Of a DNA stretch of 64,000 bases, positions 45,475 through 54,868 are shown piece by piece. A model generated the notes under the pieces. That model did not search any database and was not told the DNA's origin. It saw only the letters and a program-made list of their open reading frames with translations. Both the position numbers and the translations under genes were made by a program. The stretch's first letter is position 1; every line of letters starts with the position of its first letter. Source of the stretch: Croceivirga sp. (GTDB lineage Bacteria > Bacteroidota > Bacteroidia > Flavobacteriales > Flavobacteriaceae); the NCBI GenBank assembly GCA_028284665.1, contig JANQRG010000019.1, forward strand, positions 62,001-126,000, given 5' to 3'.

Positions 45475-47001
45475 TTAGTGTACAACTTGCCGATTCAATT
45501 GGAGTAATTCTTCCAAATGTTCCCTGGAATTGGACAAGCGGGGAATCTTGTGTTGGCCGCCCAATTTGTTTTTTGATTTTAACCAATCATAGAAAAGATT
45601 TTTCCGCGCTACATGCACTGTGGGCATTTTTAAGGTCATATTATTGTAGCGTTTGGCCTCATAATCCGAATTCAGAGATTTCAAGGCGTTATCCATAAGT
45701 TCCGTAAAGTAACTTAGGTTTTGCGGAGGGCTGCGAAACTCAATCATCCATTCATGGGACCCTTTCTCACTATCACTCATAAATATAGGCGCCGCAGTAT
45801 AATCCTGGATCTCTGCCCCGGTCTTTTTACAAACCTGCTCCAGGGCTTCTTCTGCATTTTCAATAATGAGTTCCTCGCCAAAGGCATTGATGTGGTGCTT
45901 GGTCCTACCTGTAATCCTTATCCTGAACGGTTGCAGCGAAGTGAACCGTATGGTGTCTCCTATTTTGTAACGCCACAGCCCTGCATTGGTTGTAATGACC
46001 AGGGCATAATTCACACCGGTTTGCACCTCCCATAGGGGTATTGCTTTTTCGACTCCTGTACCGTTGCAGTCTATAGGGATAAATTCATAAAAAATACCGT
46101 AGTCCAGCATGAGTAAAAGGTCTTCGGAATTGTTTCGATCCTGAATTGCAAAAAAACCTTCGGAGGCATTATAGGTTTCGTAATAGTTAAAGCGCTTGCG
46201 AGGCAGTAGTTTTCTATACTGTTCCCGATACGGTGCAAAACTGACCCCACCGTGAAAGTAAACCTCCAGGTTTTCCCACACCTCAAACAAATGAGCCTTT
46301 CCTGTTTTCTCTAATACGTTATTTAGTAGTACCAGCATCCAGGAAGGCACACCCGCAAGGCTTGTCACATTTTCCTTAATGCTTCCCTCTATTATGGCAT
46401 CCATTTTAAGTTCCCATTCGCTCATCAAGGACACTTTATTACTGGGTGTGCTGCTGTATTCTGCCCATAAAGGCATGTTGTCTATCAGGATGGCGCTCAA
46501 ATCTCCAAAAAAACTGCCGTTATCCTCGTACAATTCTTTGCTTCCCCCCAGACGAAGCCCTTTTCCGGTAAACAACTGGGAGTTTTCATTGTTGTTAAGA
46601 TATAAACACAGTAGATCCTTTCCAGATTTGTAATGGCAATCCTCTAACGCCTCGGTACTTACCGGGATAAATTTACTTTTGGCATTGGTAGTGCCGCTGC
46701 TTTTGGCAAACCATTTGATCTGGGTGGGCCAGAAAAGGTTTTGTTCCCCCTGTCGGGTACGTTCTATAGTCGGAGAAATGTCCTCATAGTTTACCAGCGG
46801 TAAACGTTCGGAAAAATCGAGATAACTGTTGATTGTTTCAAAACCATAGTATCTTCCAATTTCGGTGTTTTTGGCATACGTGAGTAGTTGCTGCAACACT
46901 TCCTGTTGTACGTCTACCGGGTATTTTAAAAAAAGTTCAATTTGATGGTACCGCTTTTTGAGCAACCATGAGGCAATGGAATTGAATAACGGTATTGGCA
47001 T
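45475..47001 (-). CDS. GH3 family acyl-adenylating protein
   Basis: The 508-residue protein matches the GH3 auxin-promoter family of the ANL superfamily. Features are the nucleotide-binding KWFAKSSGTTNAKSKFIPVS, FHGGVSFAPYREQYRKLLP, YNASEGFFAIQD and GLWRYKIGDTIRFTSLQPFRIRITGRTKHHINAFGEELI. Plant members conjugate amino acids to acyl hormones. Bacterial members keep the fold, but their substrates are mostly unknown. It diverges from the DUF2797 gene. Confidence 0.92.
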   Translation of the reverse strand: MPIPLFNSIASWLLKKRYHQIELFLKYPVDVQQEVLQQLLTYAKNTEIGRYYGFETINSYLDFSERLPLVNYEDISPTIERTRQGEQNLFWPTQIKWFAKSSGTTNAKSKFIPVSTEALEDCHYKSGKDLLCLYLNNNENSQLFTGKGLRLGGSKELYEDNGSFFGDLSAILIDNMPLWAEYSSTPSNKVSLMSEWELKMDAIIEGSIKENVTSLAGVPSWMLVLLNNVLEKTGKAHLFEVWENLEVYFHGGVSFAPYREQYRKLLPRKRFNYYETYNASEGFFAIQDRNNSEDLLLMLDYGIFYEFIPIDCNGTGVEKAIPLWEVQTGVNYALVITTNAGLWRYKIGDTIRFTSLQPFRIRITGRTKHHINAFGEELIIENAEEALEQVCKKTGAEIQDYTAAPIFMSDSEKGSHEWMIEFRSPPQNLSYFTELMDNALKSLNSDYEAKRYNNMTLKMPTVHVARKNLFYDWLKSKNKLGGQHKIPRLSNSREHLEELLQLNRQVVH

Positions 47002-47069
47002 TTTAGGTATCTTTAGCTAGGCTGTAGCCAACCACTAAAATAACCTTTATTTCAAAAACTCATAATAGT

Positions 47070-47864
47070 ATGCTTTACGAAGGGGTATTGCGAAAAATGC
47101 GGACCACTATCGGTCCCCCGGTACAGTATTATCTGGTCTTTGACAACGATTTTATGCACCTGAACCAGGCGCTGAACAAGCGGTTGAAACTTCAATTCAT
47201 TAAATACCAGTGTCTGAATTGCGGTCGGGAACGGCCCATTTATCGCCAGGGGTTTGACAAACAGTGTTTTTACGAAACTCCACTCGCCGGAGAATGGATC
47301 ATGAAACCCGAGTTGAGCACTGCCCATCTGGATAAGGAAGACCGGGATCTGGAATATGAGAAAAAAATGCAACTACAGCCACATATTGTGTATTTGGCTA
47401 ACAGTAGTAATGTGAAAGTAGGGGTCACGCGTAAAGCGCAGGTCCCCACCCGGTGGATCGACCAAGGGGCGCATGAAGCAATTGTCATTGCCGAAGTTCC
47501 CAATAGATATTTGGCCGGTATTACCGAAGTAGCTTTAAAAGCGCATGTAAGCGATAAGACCAGCTGGCAAAAAATGTTGAAAAACGCTTTGGAAGATGTG
47601 GACCTGGTGGCATGGCGGGAACAATTACGACCTTTTATTCCGGACGAAGCGGCCGAATATTTCCTGGAGAGCGATGGGGAGACCCAATTGGAATTCCCTG
47701 TACTGCAGTACCCCGAAAAAGTAAAAAGCATGAACCTTGAAAAAAATCCCAGTTATGAAGGGGTGTTAAAAGGCATTAAAGGGCAGTACTTGCTCTTTGA
47801 AGACCAGACCGTGTTTAATGTACGGGGGCATGAGGGGTATTATGTGGGGATTGACATCAAATAG
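47070..47864 (+). CDS. DUF2797 domain-containing protein
   Basis: The 264-residue protein has a probable zinc site (YQCLNCGRERPIYRQGFDKQCFYETPLAGEW). Next comes PHIVYLANSSNVKVGVTRKAQVPTRWIDQGAHEAIVIAE, the DUF2797 core, which resembles the two-strand start of GIY-YIG nucleases. It starts MLYEGVLRKMRTTIGPPVQYYL. The role is not established. No neighbour is functionally linked. Confidence 0.85.
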   Translation: MLYEGVLRKMRTTIGPPVQYYLVFDNDFMHLNQALNKRLKLQFIKYQCLNCGRERPIYRQGFDKQCFYETPLAGEWIMKPELSTAHLDKEDRDLEYEKKMQLQPHIVYLANSSNVKVGVTRKAQVPTRWIDQGAHEAIVIAEVPNRYLAGITEVALKAHVSDKTSWQKMLKNALEDVDLVAWREQLRPFIPDEAAEYFLESDGETQLEFPVLQYPEKVKSMNLEKNPSYEGVLKGIKGQYLLFEDQTVFNVRGHEGYYVGIDIK

Positions 47865-48132
47865 TATATCAGCAAAACCAGCGCTTTTATTCGTATTCTT
47901 AGATCGTACTAAGCACTCGGCTTACTTTTGTTATTAGGTGTTTCGCACTACCACCCCCATAGCACTATCCCATCTGCAGAAGTTGGTTAGCTGTTTTAAC
48001 ACTAACGAATCCGAAATTTTGAAAAGCATGGACAACAACAATTTCCCCAATACGCAAGCATTCCTGCCAACTCTTGGGAAAGCGTTGTGACCTTAGCTGC
48101 CATTTATTACCGAACTTTGTTAAAAAATAGAG

Positions 48133-49125
48133 ATGGTGAAAAAAAATATGCGTTTGGAGGTAATGGAAGCTATTGCACCCAAAGTAGCAGGATATATGGA
48201 AGATTTCCTAATTCCCATTGATGAAATTTGGCAACCTTCTGATTTCCTTCCGGATTCGCAAAGTGATACTTTTTATAGCGACGTAGACCAGTTAAGAGAG
48301 GAATCCAAGGAATTGGGTTATGATTTTTGGGTTACCCTCGTAGCCGATACGATTACAGAAGAAGCACTTCCCACCTATGAATCCTGGCTTATGGATGTGG
48401 AAGGGATTTCGCAACAAGAAGAACCTAATGCCTGGTCTAGATGGGTTCGTGCCTGGACAGCAGAGGAAAACCGACATGGCGATGTACTCAATAAATACCT
48501 ATACCTGTCTGGTCGGGTGAACATGCGAGAGGTGGAAATTTCTACCCAATACTTGTTGAATGATGGTTTTGATATTGGGACCGATCGGGATCCTTACAAA
48601 AATTTTGTGTATACCACTTTTCAAGAACTGGCTACTAATATTTCACATAAAAGGGTTGGGCAAATGGCAAAGAAAAAAGGGAATTCCCTCTTGTCAAAAA
48701 TGTGTACCATTATTGCTGGTGATGAAATGCGGCACCACCTTGCCTACAGGGAATTTGTTAAAGCAATACTGGAATATGACCCCAATGGGATGGTGCTCGC
48801 TTTCAGCGATATGATGAAGAAAAAAATTGTAATGCCAGCCCACTTCCTTCGTCAATCCGGGGGAACCATAGGAACGGCTTTTGAGAATTTTTCTAACTGT
48901 GCGCAGCGATTGGGAGTGTATACAGCACAAGATTACATTGATATCCTGAGGAAGCTGAATGATTATTGGAAAATAGACGGCCTTAAGGGTTTGTCTGATG
49001 AAGCCGCAAGGGCAAGAGATTACCTGATGAATTTACCTGCTCGGCTTGAGCGAATTTCGGAACGTATGTCTTTTCCCAAAGATCAGTATAAGTTTGCATG
49101 GGTAACTGCCAATGGTGTTCTTTAG
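48133..49125 (+). CDS. acyl-ACP desaturase (ferritin-like di-iron)
   Basis: The 330-residue soluble enzyme introduces a double bond into acyl-ACP. The two di-iron EXXH motifs are visible in TAEENRHGDVLNKYL and AGDEMRHHLAYREF, and LEVMEAIAPKVAGYMEDFLIPIDEIWQPSDFLPD matches the family start. Length matches stearoyl-ACP desaturases. It has its own transcription unit; the 268 bp before it hold no gene that I can support. Downstream begins an accessory insert. Confidence 0.94.
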   Translation: MVKKNMRLEVMEAIAPKVAGYMEDFLIPIDEIWQPSDFLPDSQSDTFYSDVDQLREESKELGYDFWVTLVADTITEEALPTYESWLMDVEGISQQEEPNAWSRWVRAWTAEENRHGDVLNKYLYLSGRVNMREVEISTQYLLNDGFDIGTDRDPYKNFVYTTFQELATNISHKRVGQMAKKKGNSLLSKMCTIIAGDEMRHHLAYREFVKAILEYDPNGMVLAFSDMMKKKIVMPAHFLRQSGGTIGTAFENFSNCAQRLGVYTAQDYIDILRKLNDYWKIDGLKGLSDEAARARDYLMNLPARLERISERMSFPKDQYKFAWVTANGVL

Positions 49126-49265
49126 ACATGCTAGTTTTTGCAAAGGGTATTACAAGGCGTTAAAGGGAATACCTTCTTTTTGAAATGGAAACAGTCATGA
49201 AGCCTATAAAAGAAATAAACACAATAGTCTTTATTCCTATGTTGGGCATCATTTAAAAAATCCAG

Positions 49266-49874
49266 ATGACAAGAAAATTTCTGATTTTAATTTCCGCTTT
49301 CAGCATTTTGTTTAGTTCGTGTCAACAAATAAAAAACCTTGAGAAAAAAGAAGAAATCGAACGGAACAGTCAAGAATTAGAACCACTAGGCATGATAAAA
49401 CTGTATAAAAAAATTGACAATAAGTTACATTATTGGGAAACTTGGGACAAAGACACTAAAACCGGAGTTGTTCATTGGGGAGAGGTCGGAACGCAAGGAA
49501 GAGACAAGGAGGTCAAATCTGGACTTATGGAAAATTATGCCACTAAAATCCGAAAAGAAATAAACCAAAAAATAAATGAAGGATATTCGGAATTTGATGA
49601 AGACAAATATGCTTTTCTGGAAATTGAATACAAAATAGACGGATTTGGAACGGAGCAGGATTTAGAAAAGCGACATAGACTCGAGGGTAAAATGAACGAA
49701 GTTTTGGGCTGGACTGGACTTGGGCATACCGATGGTGGTAGTATTGGAAGTGGAACAATGGAAGTGGGCTGCGTGGTAGTGGATTTTGAAATTGCAAAAA
49801 AAGTTGTGGAAGAAAGCCTAAAAAATACTGAGTTTGAGGATTATTCCAGGATTTTCAATATGGAAACGGAATAG
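49266..49874 (+). CDS. exported WGR-domain lipoprotein
   Basis: The 202-residue protein has a lipoprotein signal (MTRKFLILISAFSILFSSC). A WGR-like domain follows (about 45-115: YWETWDKDTKTGVVHWGEVGTQGRDKEV ... INEGYSEF). The C-terminal module is LEKRHRLEGKMNEVLGWTGLGHTDGGSIGSGTMEV, which I recall as accompanying WGR in uncharacterised bacterial proteins. WGR domains are otherwise known from PARPs and nucleic-acid-linked proteins, so export is odd. The gene is AT-rich against its neighbours and is followed by an imperfect palindromic spacer. Confidence 0.78.
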   Translation: MTRKFLILISAFSILFSSCQQIKNLEKKEEIERNSQELEPLGMIKLYKKIDNKLHYWETWDKDTKTGVVHWGEVGTQGRDKEVKSGLMENYATKIRKEINQKINEGYSEFDEDKYAFLEIEYKIDGFGTEQDLEKRHRLEGKMNEVLGWTGLGHTDGGSIGSGTMEVGCVVVDFEIAKKVVEESLKNTEFEDYSRIFNMETE

Positions 49875-49883
49875 AAACGAACG

Positions 49884-50027
49884 CACAAGAAGGGCTACAA
49901 TGTATAGCTGCATTATTCTAACCTCAACGAATGAACCGTCAAATGCCGGATTGAGCTCGGCCCGAAATCTAACGACTTCCCAGACCGTGACAAAATCATA
50001 ACCAGACCGTTGGTGATAGCTTAAAGA
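49884..50027 (+). repeat. cassette-like palindromic spacer A
   Basis: The stretch begins GGGCTACAATGTATAGCTGC and ends CAGACCGTTGGTGATAGC just before the next ATG. Its ends resemble those of spacers at 62828 and 63346 (ACAATGTATA... at the left, GACCGTT... at the right). No coding potential was found. Confidence 0.5.
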
Positions 50028-51200
50028 ATGAAGCGAAAAACTCTCCTCCCTATTGTTTTATTACTGGTCACAGTAGTAGCTCTTCTATATCTAATTAACC
50101 CTCAAATTCTTAAGATTATTTGGTTCCAAAAACCGGGAGTCAAGACATACGAAAGTTTCCCACTACGGGAGATGCAGAAAAGTCCAAATCCTTTCGTTTT
50201 TCCCGAAAATAGGGTTGTCAAAAACAGCCTGGACTCAGTACTGGTAAAAAACTGGGAAGGAGAAATGATACCTTTTTCACACTACTTTGAAGCAGGCAAT
50301 CTATTGGCTTTCCTTGTCATTAAGAATGATACACTGGTATATGAAACGTATGGCCAGGGTTATGAGCGCAATACAATATCTAATACATTTTCGATAGGAA
50401 AATCAATGATCTCCATTGTAACCGGCAAAGCATTGGAGTTGGGGTTTATACAGAGTACAGAACAAAAAATAACAGATTTCTTGCCAGAATTCAAAGGAAA
50501 TCCGGATTTCAATGATATCCGAATCGAAGACCTTCTGAATATGAAATCAGGTTTTAAATTTAAACGCGCTGGGGATGGAATTGTCTCGGATCTATTCTGT
50601 GATGAAGCAAAATTCTATTATACCAGTAGTTTGAAAAAGGACCTTTTGAAGGTGAAATCGGATACCCTACCTGGCCAACGATGGAAATACAGCAATCTGG
50701 ACCCACTGATTCTGACCTGGATTATTGAAAAAGCTACCGGACGGTTTGTTTCGGATTTTTTTGAACAAGAAATATGGCATCCCATTGGAGCGGAGCACAA
50801 CGGGAGTTGGGGAATAGACCACAAAAATGGTCTTGAGAACTCCCCTAGCAGCTTTCAATGCTCAGCTATTGACCTGGCGAAAATCGGGAGGTTAATGTTG
50901 AAAAACGGTGCACGGGGATCTACCCAAATCCTATCACCCGATTGGATTGAAAAAAGCATAGCAATACAACCGGAAAACAGGGCCAACACTGCTAAAGGAA
51001 TGCAAAGAGCCACTCATCAGTACTATTGGTGGTTACCTCAAGAAGATTTTGAAGGTGATTTTTCTGCGGAAGGCTTGAGAGGACAAAGATTATATGTAGA
51101 CCCAAACAAAAATATAATTATCGTTCAATTCGCTAATGGTGGATATGGTGGTTACCCTTATAGAACTATTGCAAAGCACTTCGCAGAAAACCTTGATTAA
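50028..51200 (+). CDS. beta-lactamase-fold serine hydrolase
   Basis: The 390-residue protein has an N-terminal membrane anchor (LLPIVLLLVTVVALLYLINPQILKIIWF) and a class C beta-lactamase/DD-peptidase fold. The SxxK motif is FSIGKSMISIVTGKALELG, the YxN motif is WKYSNLDPLILTWIIEKATG, and a late glycine-rich region (FANGGYGGYPYR) stands in for the third motif. Family members act on peptidoglycan peptides or small esters. It is placed directly after palindromic spacer A. The 227 bp that follow contain no gene that I can support. Confidence 0.88.
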   Translation: MKRKTLLPIVLLLVTVVALLYLINPQILKIIWFQKPGVKTYESFPLREMQKSPNPFVFPENRVVKNSLDSVLVKNWEGEMIPFSHYFEAGNLLAFLVIKNDTLVYETYGQGYERNTISNTFSIGKSMISIVTGKALELGFIQSTEQKITDFLPEFKGNPDFNDIRIEDLLNMKSGFKFKRAGDGIVSDLFCDEAKFYYTSSLKKDLLKVKSDTLPGQRWKYSNLDPLILTWIIEKATGRFVSDFFEQEIWHPIGAEHNGSWGIDHKNGLENSPSSFQCSAIDLAKIGRLMLKNGARGSTQILSPDWIEKSIAIQPENRANTAKGMQRATHQYYWWLPQEDFEGDFSAEGLRGQRLYVDPNKNIIIVQFANGGYGGYPYRTIAKHFAENLD

Positions 51201-51427
51201 AACTGTCCGAAAAACTTTAATTTACAATTAAGCCCGGTAAGACCGGGTATGCTGCATACAGGCAACCGCTAAGTGCAATATAACGGACGAGAATTGTGGA
51301 AAACACCACCAATTAAGTCAGAAGAACAAGCACCCGGAGGTAGCTGATTTAGAAATCTGTGTAAGCAAAGAAGATCTATGGTCTTTAGTCGTTCTCCAGC
51401 AGAAAACGATCCTTCCCATTAAGCTTC

Positions 51428-54121
51428 TTAATTCACGGTATCTTTTTTCTTTTTATTCCCCAGCAACCCGCCTAAGATCCCCTTAGCGGCTTTTTTTACT
51501 GAGGTCTCATCAGTTGCTGAATCGGAAGCTACACTATCCTTTTGATTGCTACCTAGCAATCCGCCCAGCGCTTCGGTTATTCCTCCCTCCTTTTGGGTAT
51601 CGGTGGAGTCCTTTTCAGCATTCCCCAGCAAGCCCCCGATCAGGTTTTGTGCTTCATTTTTACCCTGGTTCAAGAGCTTTTGCTTTTGTATCTCCACCAG
51701 CTGACTCGTCAGGTCTTTTACCCCGGAACCGAGATCCGTACTTACTTTAGGGCTGGTATAGTTGCCACCAATGCTGGCCGTCACCGGGATAGTAAGATCC
51801 TCCAGACTTTCGTCATCTATTTTGGCAATAAGACTGTTCACCTCATTCCCAAGGTATTTCGCTGGGACATCCAGGGTAGCCTGGTATTGCAATTGCTTGT
51901 CAAACGTATGACTCCCGGAAACATTCACCGCAATGTCCTCATACCGCAGCGCAAAGGGTTTTACCGCCACTTTTCCACCTTCGAAGGATAACGCTGTTTT
52001 CAGGTCGTTCAGGTCCAGTTTTTCCATGTCTATAAACCGAAACTGGCTGTCCAATGCTGAAAGCAAAGGTGCATTCTTTGTCTCCACCTGGGCCGAAAGC
52101 AATTGTGCCAGTACGTCCCCGGAAAGCGTGGCCAGATTAGGGGTCATATCGTCCTTCAAATTCCCGGAAAGTTGAATTTCGGTATTCAATCGGCCTTCCA
52201 GCGCATTGGCCAGGGGCGCCACTACTTTAAACAGGTCCAGCGCCTGAAAGGATTCGCTGATCTTTATGGCATCCAGACCAAGGGCCATGTCAAAGGTAGG
52301 GATAGCCCCTTTTGTAGAAACCTTTCCATTAAGCTCCACCTTACCATCAAAAAGTGCAGCGGTCAGATTTTCCAAATAGGCAGTTTCGTCCTGTATCCTC
52401 AACTGTCCCGTTACCTCCTTTAATTCCAGATTATCATACAACACGGTATTGGCATTGGCCGCAATGGTGCAATTCAAAAAGGAAGGGATCTTGAGCTGCT
52501 CTTCACCCTCCGACGTTGGTTCCCCGGAAGTTTCCCCACCCTCTTCTTCTACCATAAAATCATTCACGGCCAGGGTGTTGGATTGCAGTGAAAAATTCCC
52601 TTCGATATCCTCACTGTTAAATAGATATCCCAAGAGGTTGTCTATAGTCCCTTTGGCCTTAAAATCCGTTTGCCCCGTTTTCCCTTCAAAGGCATCCACG
52701 CTTACCGTTTGTGGGCTAAACGTAACTGCCGCAGCATCAATAGCCACCGGGTTTTTTAGTTCGGAAGAGGTATACGTAAAGTCGGTTACGCTGGCGGAAC
52801 CACTGGTTTGCGTCTTTTCATATTGATGTTTTTCCACCGCTTCCATAGTAAAGGCTGTGGTGATATCGGCCTTTAGTAGTCCGGAAAGGTCATACCCCGC
52901 CGGAACCGGATACGCCTGCGCTATATTGGCCAGATTGATACGACCATCGGCACGCAGATTAACATTGGGATTGCCCAGAAGTTCCCGGATCCTCGCATTG
53001 AGGTTAAACCGATCCTCATCGATTTGAAAGCTTAGACGGTTGATATTGACATAGGTGTCTTCGACACTACCTGTTTCATTATTAATTTCCGTATCAATAA
53101 ATACATTACGGACGGCCTTTGGTAACTCCGGGTATTTAAAAGAAGCATTTTCGGATTTCAGGGTGATCCCAAAGGTGGGAATGTGTTCATCATCCACAAT
53201 ACCTTTTAGCTGTCCATTTACCTCAAAATTCCCTGTGGTTTGTACATTTTCAATATTTTTGGAATAGGCTTCGGGGATCACCGCCAAAAAATTCTTGAAG
53301 TCAGAAGATGGGGTAGTAAAGGTTATATCCACCTCCTGGTTGCTCTCGTTCACTTGTACAAAACCGTCAAACACCAGCGGTAATTGATTGATCAATGCTT
53401 GATTTTCAAGAAAGGAATATTTGTTTTCCTTTAGATCTATACCAATCAGAGCGTCTAGGGCGATTGTGTTGTTATTGAGATATTGGGTACTGTCCATAGC
53501 AAAGGACACCAAAGCATCTGTTTTGGTTTGCAACTCCGATGCTTCCAGAGAGAGATCGCCACTCCCGGAATGGTGCATATCCGTAATTTCGAGATGCATG
53601 CCACTGGCAAAGTCATCATAGATCACCCGGGCATTGGTCAGGGCATACTCCTGGAGGTCCAGGGTAAATCCGGAGGAAGCTTCAGTTTCGGTTTGCTCGA
53701 CCTCCTCCCCTTCGGTTTCCAGGGCAATGTCGTAATTGGCATTCTCCAGGGTATCCACTTTAATATGCAGTAAAGCACCATCCAGGGTCAATTTTTTGAT
53801 CCCAATAGGATCTGATGCACTTTTAAAGAGTTCGTTAATGGAGAGTTCCAAAGCAATGTCTTTTGCTGCAAACAAGGTGTCCCCTTCAAAGGGCGCTTTG
53901 TTTACCAGGGAGACCTGTTGTAGATTCAAGAAGGCATTGGGGAAACTCTTGATCAAGCTAAGGTTCGCCGACTCAAAGTCGAGTGTAGCATTGATATTCT
54001 GATTGACCTTATTCTTAATAAGGGTCGCAATCTTTCCTTCCAGGAAAAAGGGCAGGGCAATCAACAATCCAATAATGACAACCAAAGTAATTCCTGTAAT
54101 CCGTAGGAGCTTTTTTTTCAT
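51428..54121 (-). CDS. AsmA-like protein
   Basis: The 897-residue protein has an N-terminal membrane anchor (LLRITGITLVVIIGLLIALPFFLEGKIATLIKNKVNQNINATLDFESANLSLIKSFPNAFLNLQQVSLVN), which is the AsmA start. A long beta-rich body and an AsmA C-terminal region follow (LNTEIQLSGNLKDDMTPNLATLSGDVLAQLL). AsmA-like proteins form groove-shaped bridges thought to move phospholipid across the periplasm. The last 100 residues are low-complexity, with GGLLGNAEKDSTD, GGLLGSNQKDSVA and GGLLGNKKKKDT repeats. Confidence 0.9.
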   Translation of the reverse strand: MKKKLLRITGITLVVIIGLLIALPFFLEGKIATLIKNKVNQNINATLDFESANLSLIKSFPNAFLNLQQVSLVNKAPFEGDTLFAAKDIALELSINELFKSASDPIGIKKLTLDGALLHIKVDTLENANYDIALETEGEEVEQTETEASSGFTLDLQEYALTNARVIYDDFASGMHLEITDMHHSGSGDLSLEASELQTKTDALVSFAMDSTQYLNNNTIALDALIGIDLKENKYSFLENQALINQLPLVFDGFVQVNESNQEVDITFTTPSSDFKNFLAVIPEAYSKNIENVQTTGNFEVNGQLKGIVDDEHIPTFGITLKSENASFKYPELPKAVRNVFIDTEINNETGSVEDTYVNINRLSFQIDEDRFNLNARIRELLGNPNVNLRADGRINLANIAQAYPVPAGYDLSGLLKADITTAFTMEAVEKHQYEKTQTSGSASVTDFTYTSSELKNPVAIDAAAVTFSPQTVSVDAFEGKTGQTDFKAKGTIDNLLGYLFNSEDIEGNFSLQSNTLAVNDFMVEEEGGETSGEPTSEGEEQLKIPSFLNCTIAANANTVLYDNLELKEVTGQLRIQDETAYLENLTAALFDGKVELNGKVSTKGAIPTFDMALGLDAIKISESFQALDLFKVVAPLANALEGRLNTEIQLSGNLKDDMTPNLATLSGDVLAQLLSAQVETKNAPLLSALDSQFRFIDMEKLDLNDLKTALSFEGGKVAVKPFALRYEDIAVNVSGSHTFDKQLQYQATLDVPAKYLGNEVNSLIAKIDDESLEDLTIPVTASIGGNYTSPKVSTDLGSGVKDLTSQLVEIQKQKLLNQGKNEAQNLIGGLLGNAEKDSTDTQKEGGITEALGGLLGSNQKDSVASDSATDETSVKKAAKGILGGLLGNKKKKDTVN

Positions 54122-54156
54122 GGCGGGGAATTTTTAGCAAAATAAATAGGGAAGCT

Positions 54157-54864
54157 TCAATCTAACGTAATTTCCTCTCCTATTTTTAGGTTAAATCTTT
54201 TACGTAGTATATATACGAAAAAATAGAGCAAAGGGGTGTCGAGCAAAGCGATAAAAACCTTAAAAAGAAATCCGCTGATCACAAGACCGTTAAATTTCTC
54301 CCAGGGCAATACCCCAAAAAGGCATAAGAGCCCTACCACGGTAAAGGTATCCACAAACTGGGAGGAAAAGGTGGAAAAGTTGTTTCGCAGCCACAGGTAT
54401 TTGCCTTTGGTGAGTCCTTTCCAAAAATGGTAGATCGAGATATCGATGTATTGGGCGGCCAGATAAGCCAGCATGGAGGCCAATACCCCTAATGGTGACA
54501 AGCCGAAGACTTCCAAAAAGGTAGCATCGCCAATAGGCGAAGAGGGAATGGCAGGAACCGCGTTGGCAAGAAAAATGATCCCCATGGAAAAAAAGGAGGC
54601 AAAAATTCCGGCGGTAACCACTTGATTGGCCTTCTTTTTTCCAAAAATCTCGGAAATCAGATCGGTGATCAGAAAGGTAATGGGATAGGGTAAGATGCCC
54701 ACAGAGATCTCAAACAATGGGGCGCCAAAGACAGTGACGTCCCCAAAGGGTTTCCAATAAAAAAACTTTTGAAAAATAAGATTGGAAACTACCAGGGAAG
54801 TGATGAACAAGGCACCAAGATACAGGTAGATCCTGAAGGCAGCCCTACGGTCTTTTGGTGTCAT
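54157..54864 (-). CDS. queuosine precursor transporter (YhhQ/VUT family)
   Basis: The 235-residue membrane protein has about six helices and the family's FEISVGILPYPITFLITDLISEIFGKKKANQVV and YLAAQYIDISIYHFWKGLTKGKYLWLRNNFSTFSSQFVDTFTV. E. coli YhhQ imports 7-cyano-7-deazaguanine (preQ0) for tRNA queuosine. No que gene is in the window. It lies 4 bp after sppA on the same strand. Confidence 0.93.
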   Translation of the reverse strand: MTPKDRRAAFRIYLYLGALFITSLVVSNLIFQKFFYWKPFGDVTVFGAPLFEISVGILPYPITFLITDLISEIFGKKKANQVVTAGIFASFFSMGIIFLANAVPAIPSSPIGDATFLEVFGLSPLGVLASMLAYLAAQYIDISIYHFWKGLTKGKYLWLRNNFSTFSSQFVDTFTVVGLLCLFGVLPWEKFNGLVISGFLFKVFIALLDTPLLYFFVYILRKRFNLKIGEEITLD

Positions 54865-54868
54865 TACC

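Noticed and set aside
48028-48090. 20-residue ORF (MDNNNFPNTQAFLPTLGKAL) before the desaturase
   Set aside because: Too short, no ribosome site or family support; could be chance.
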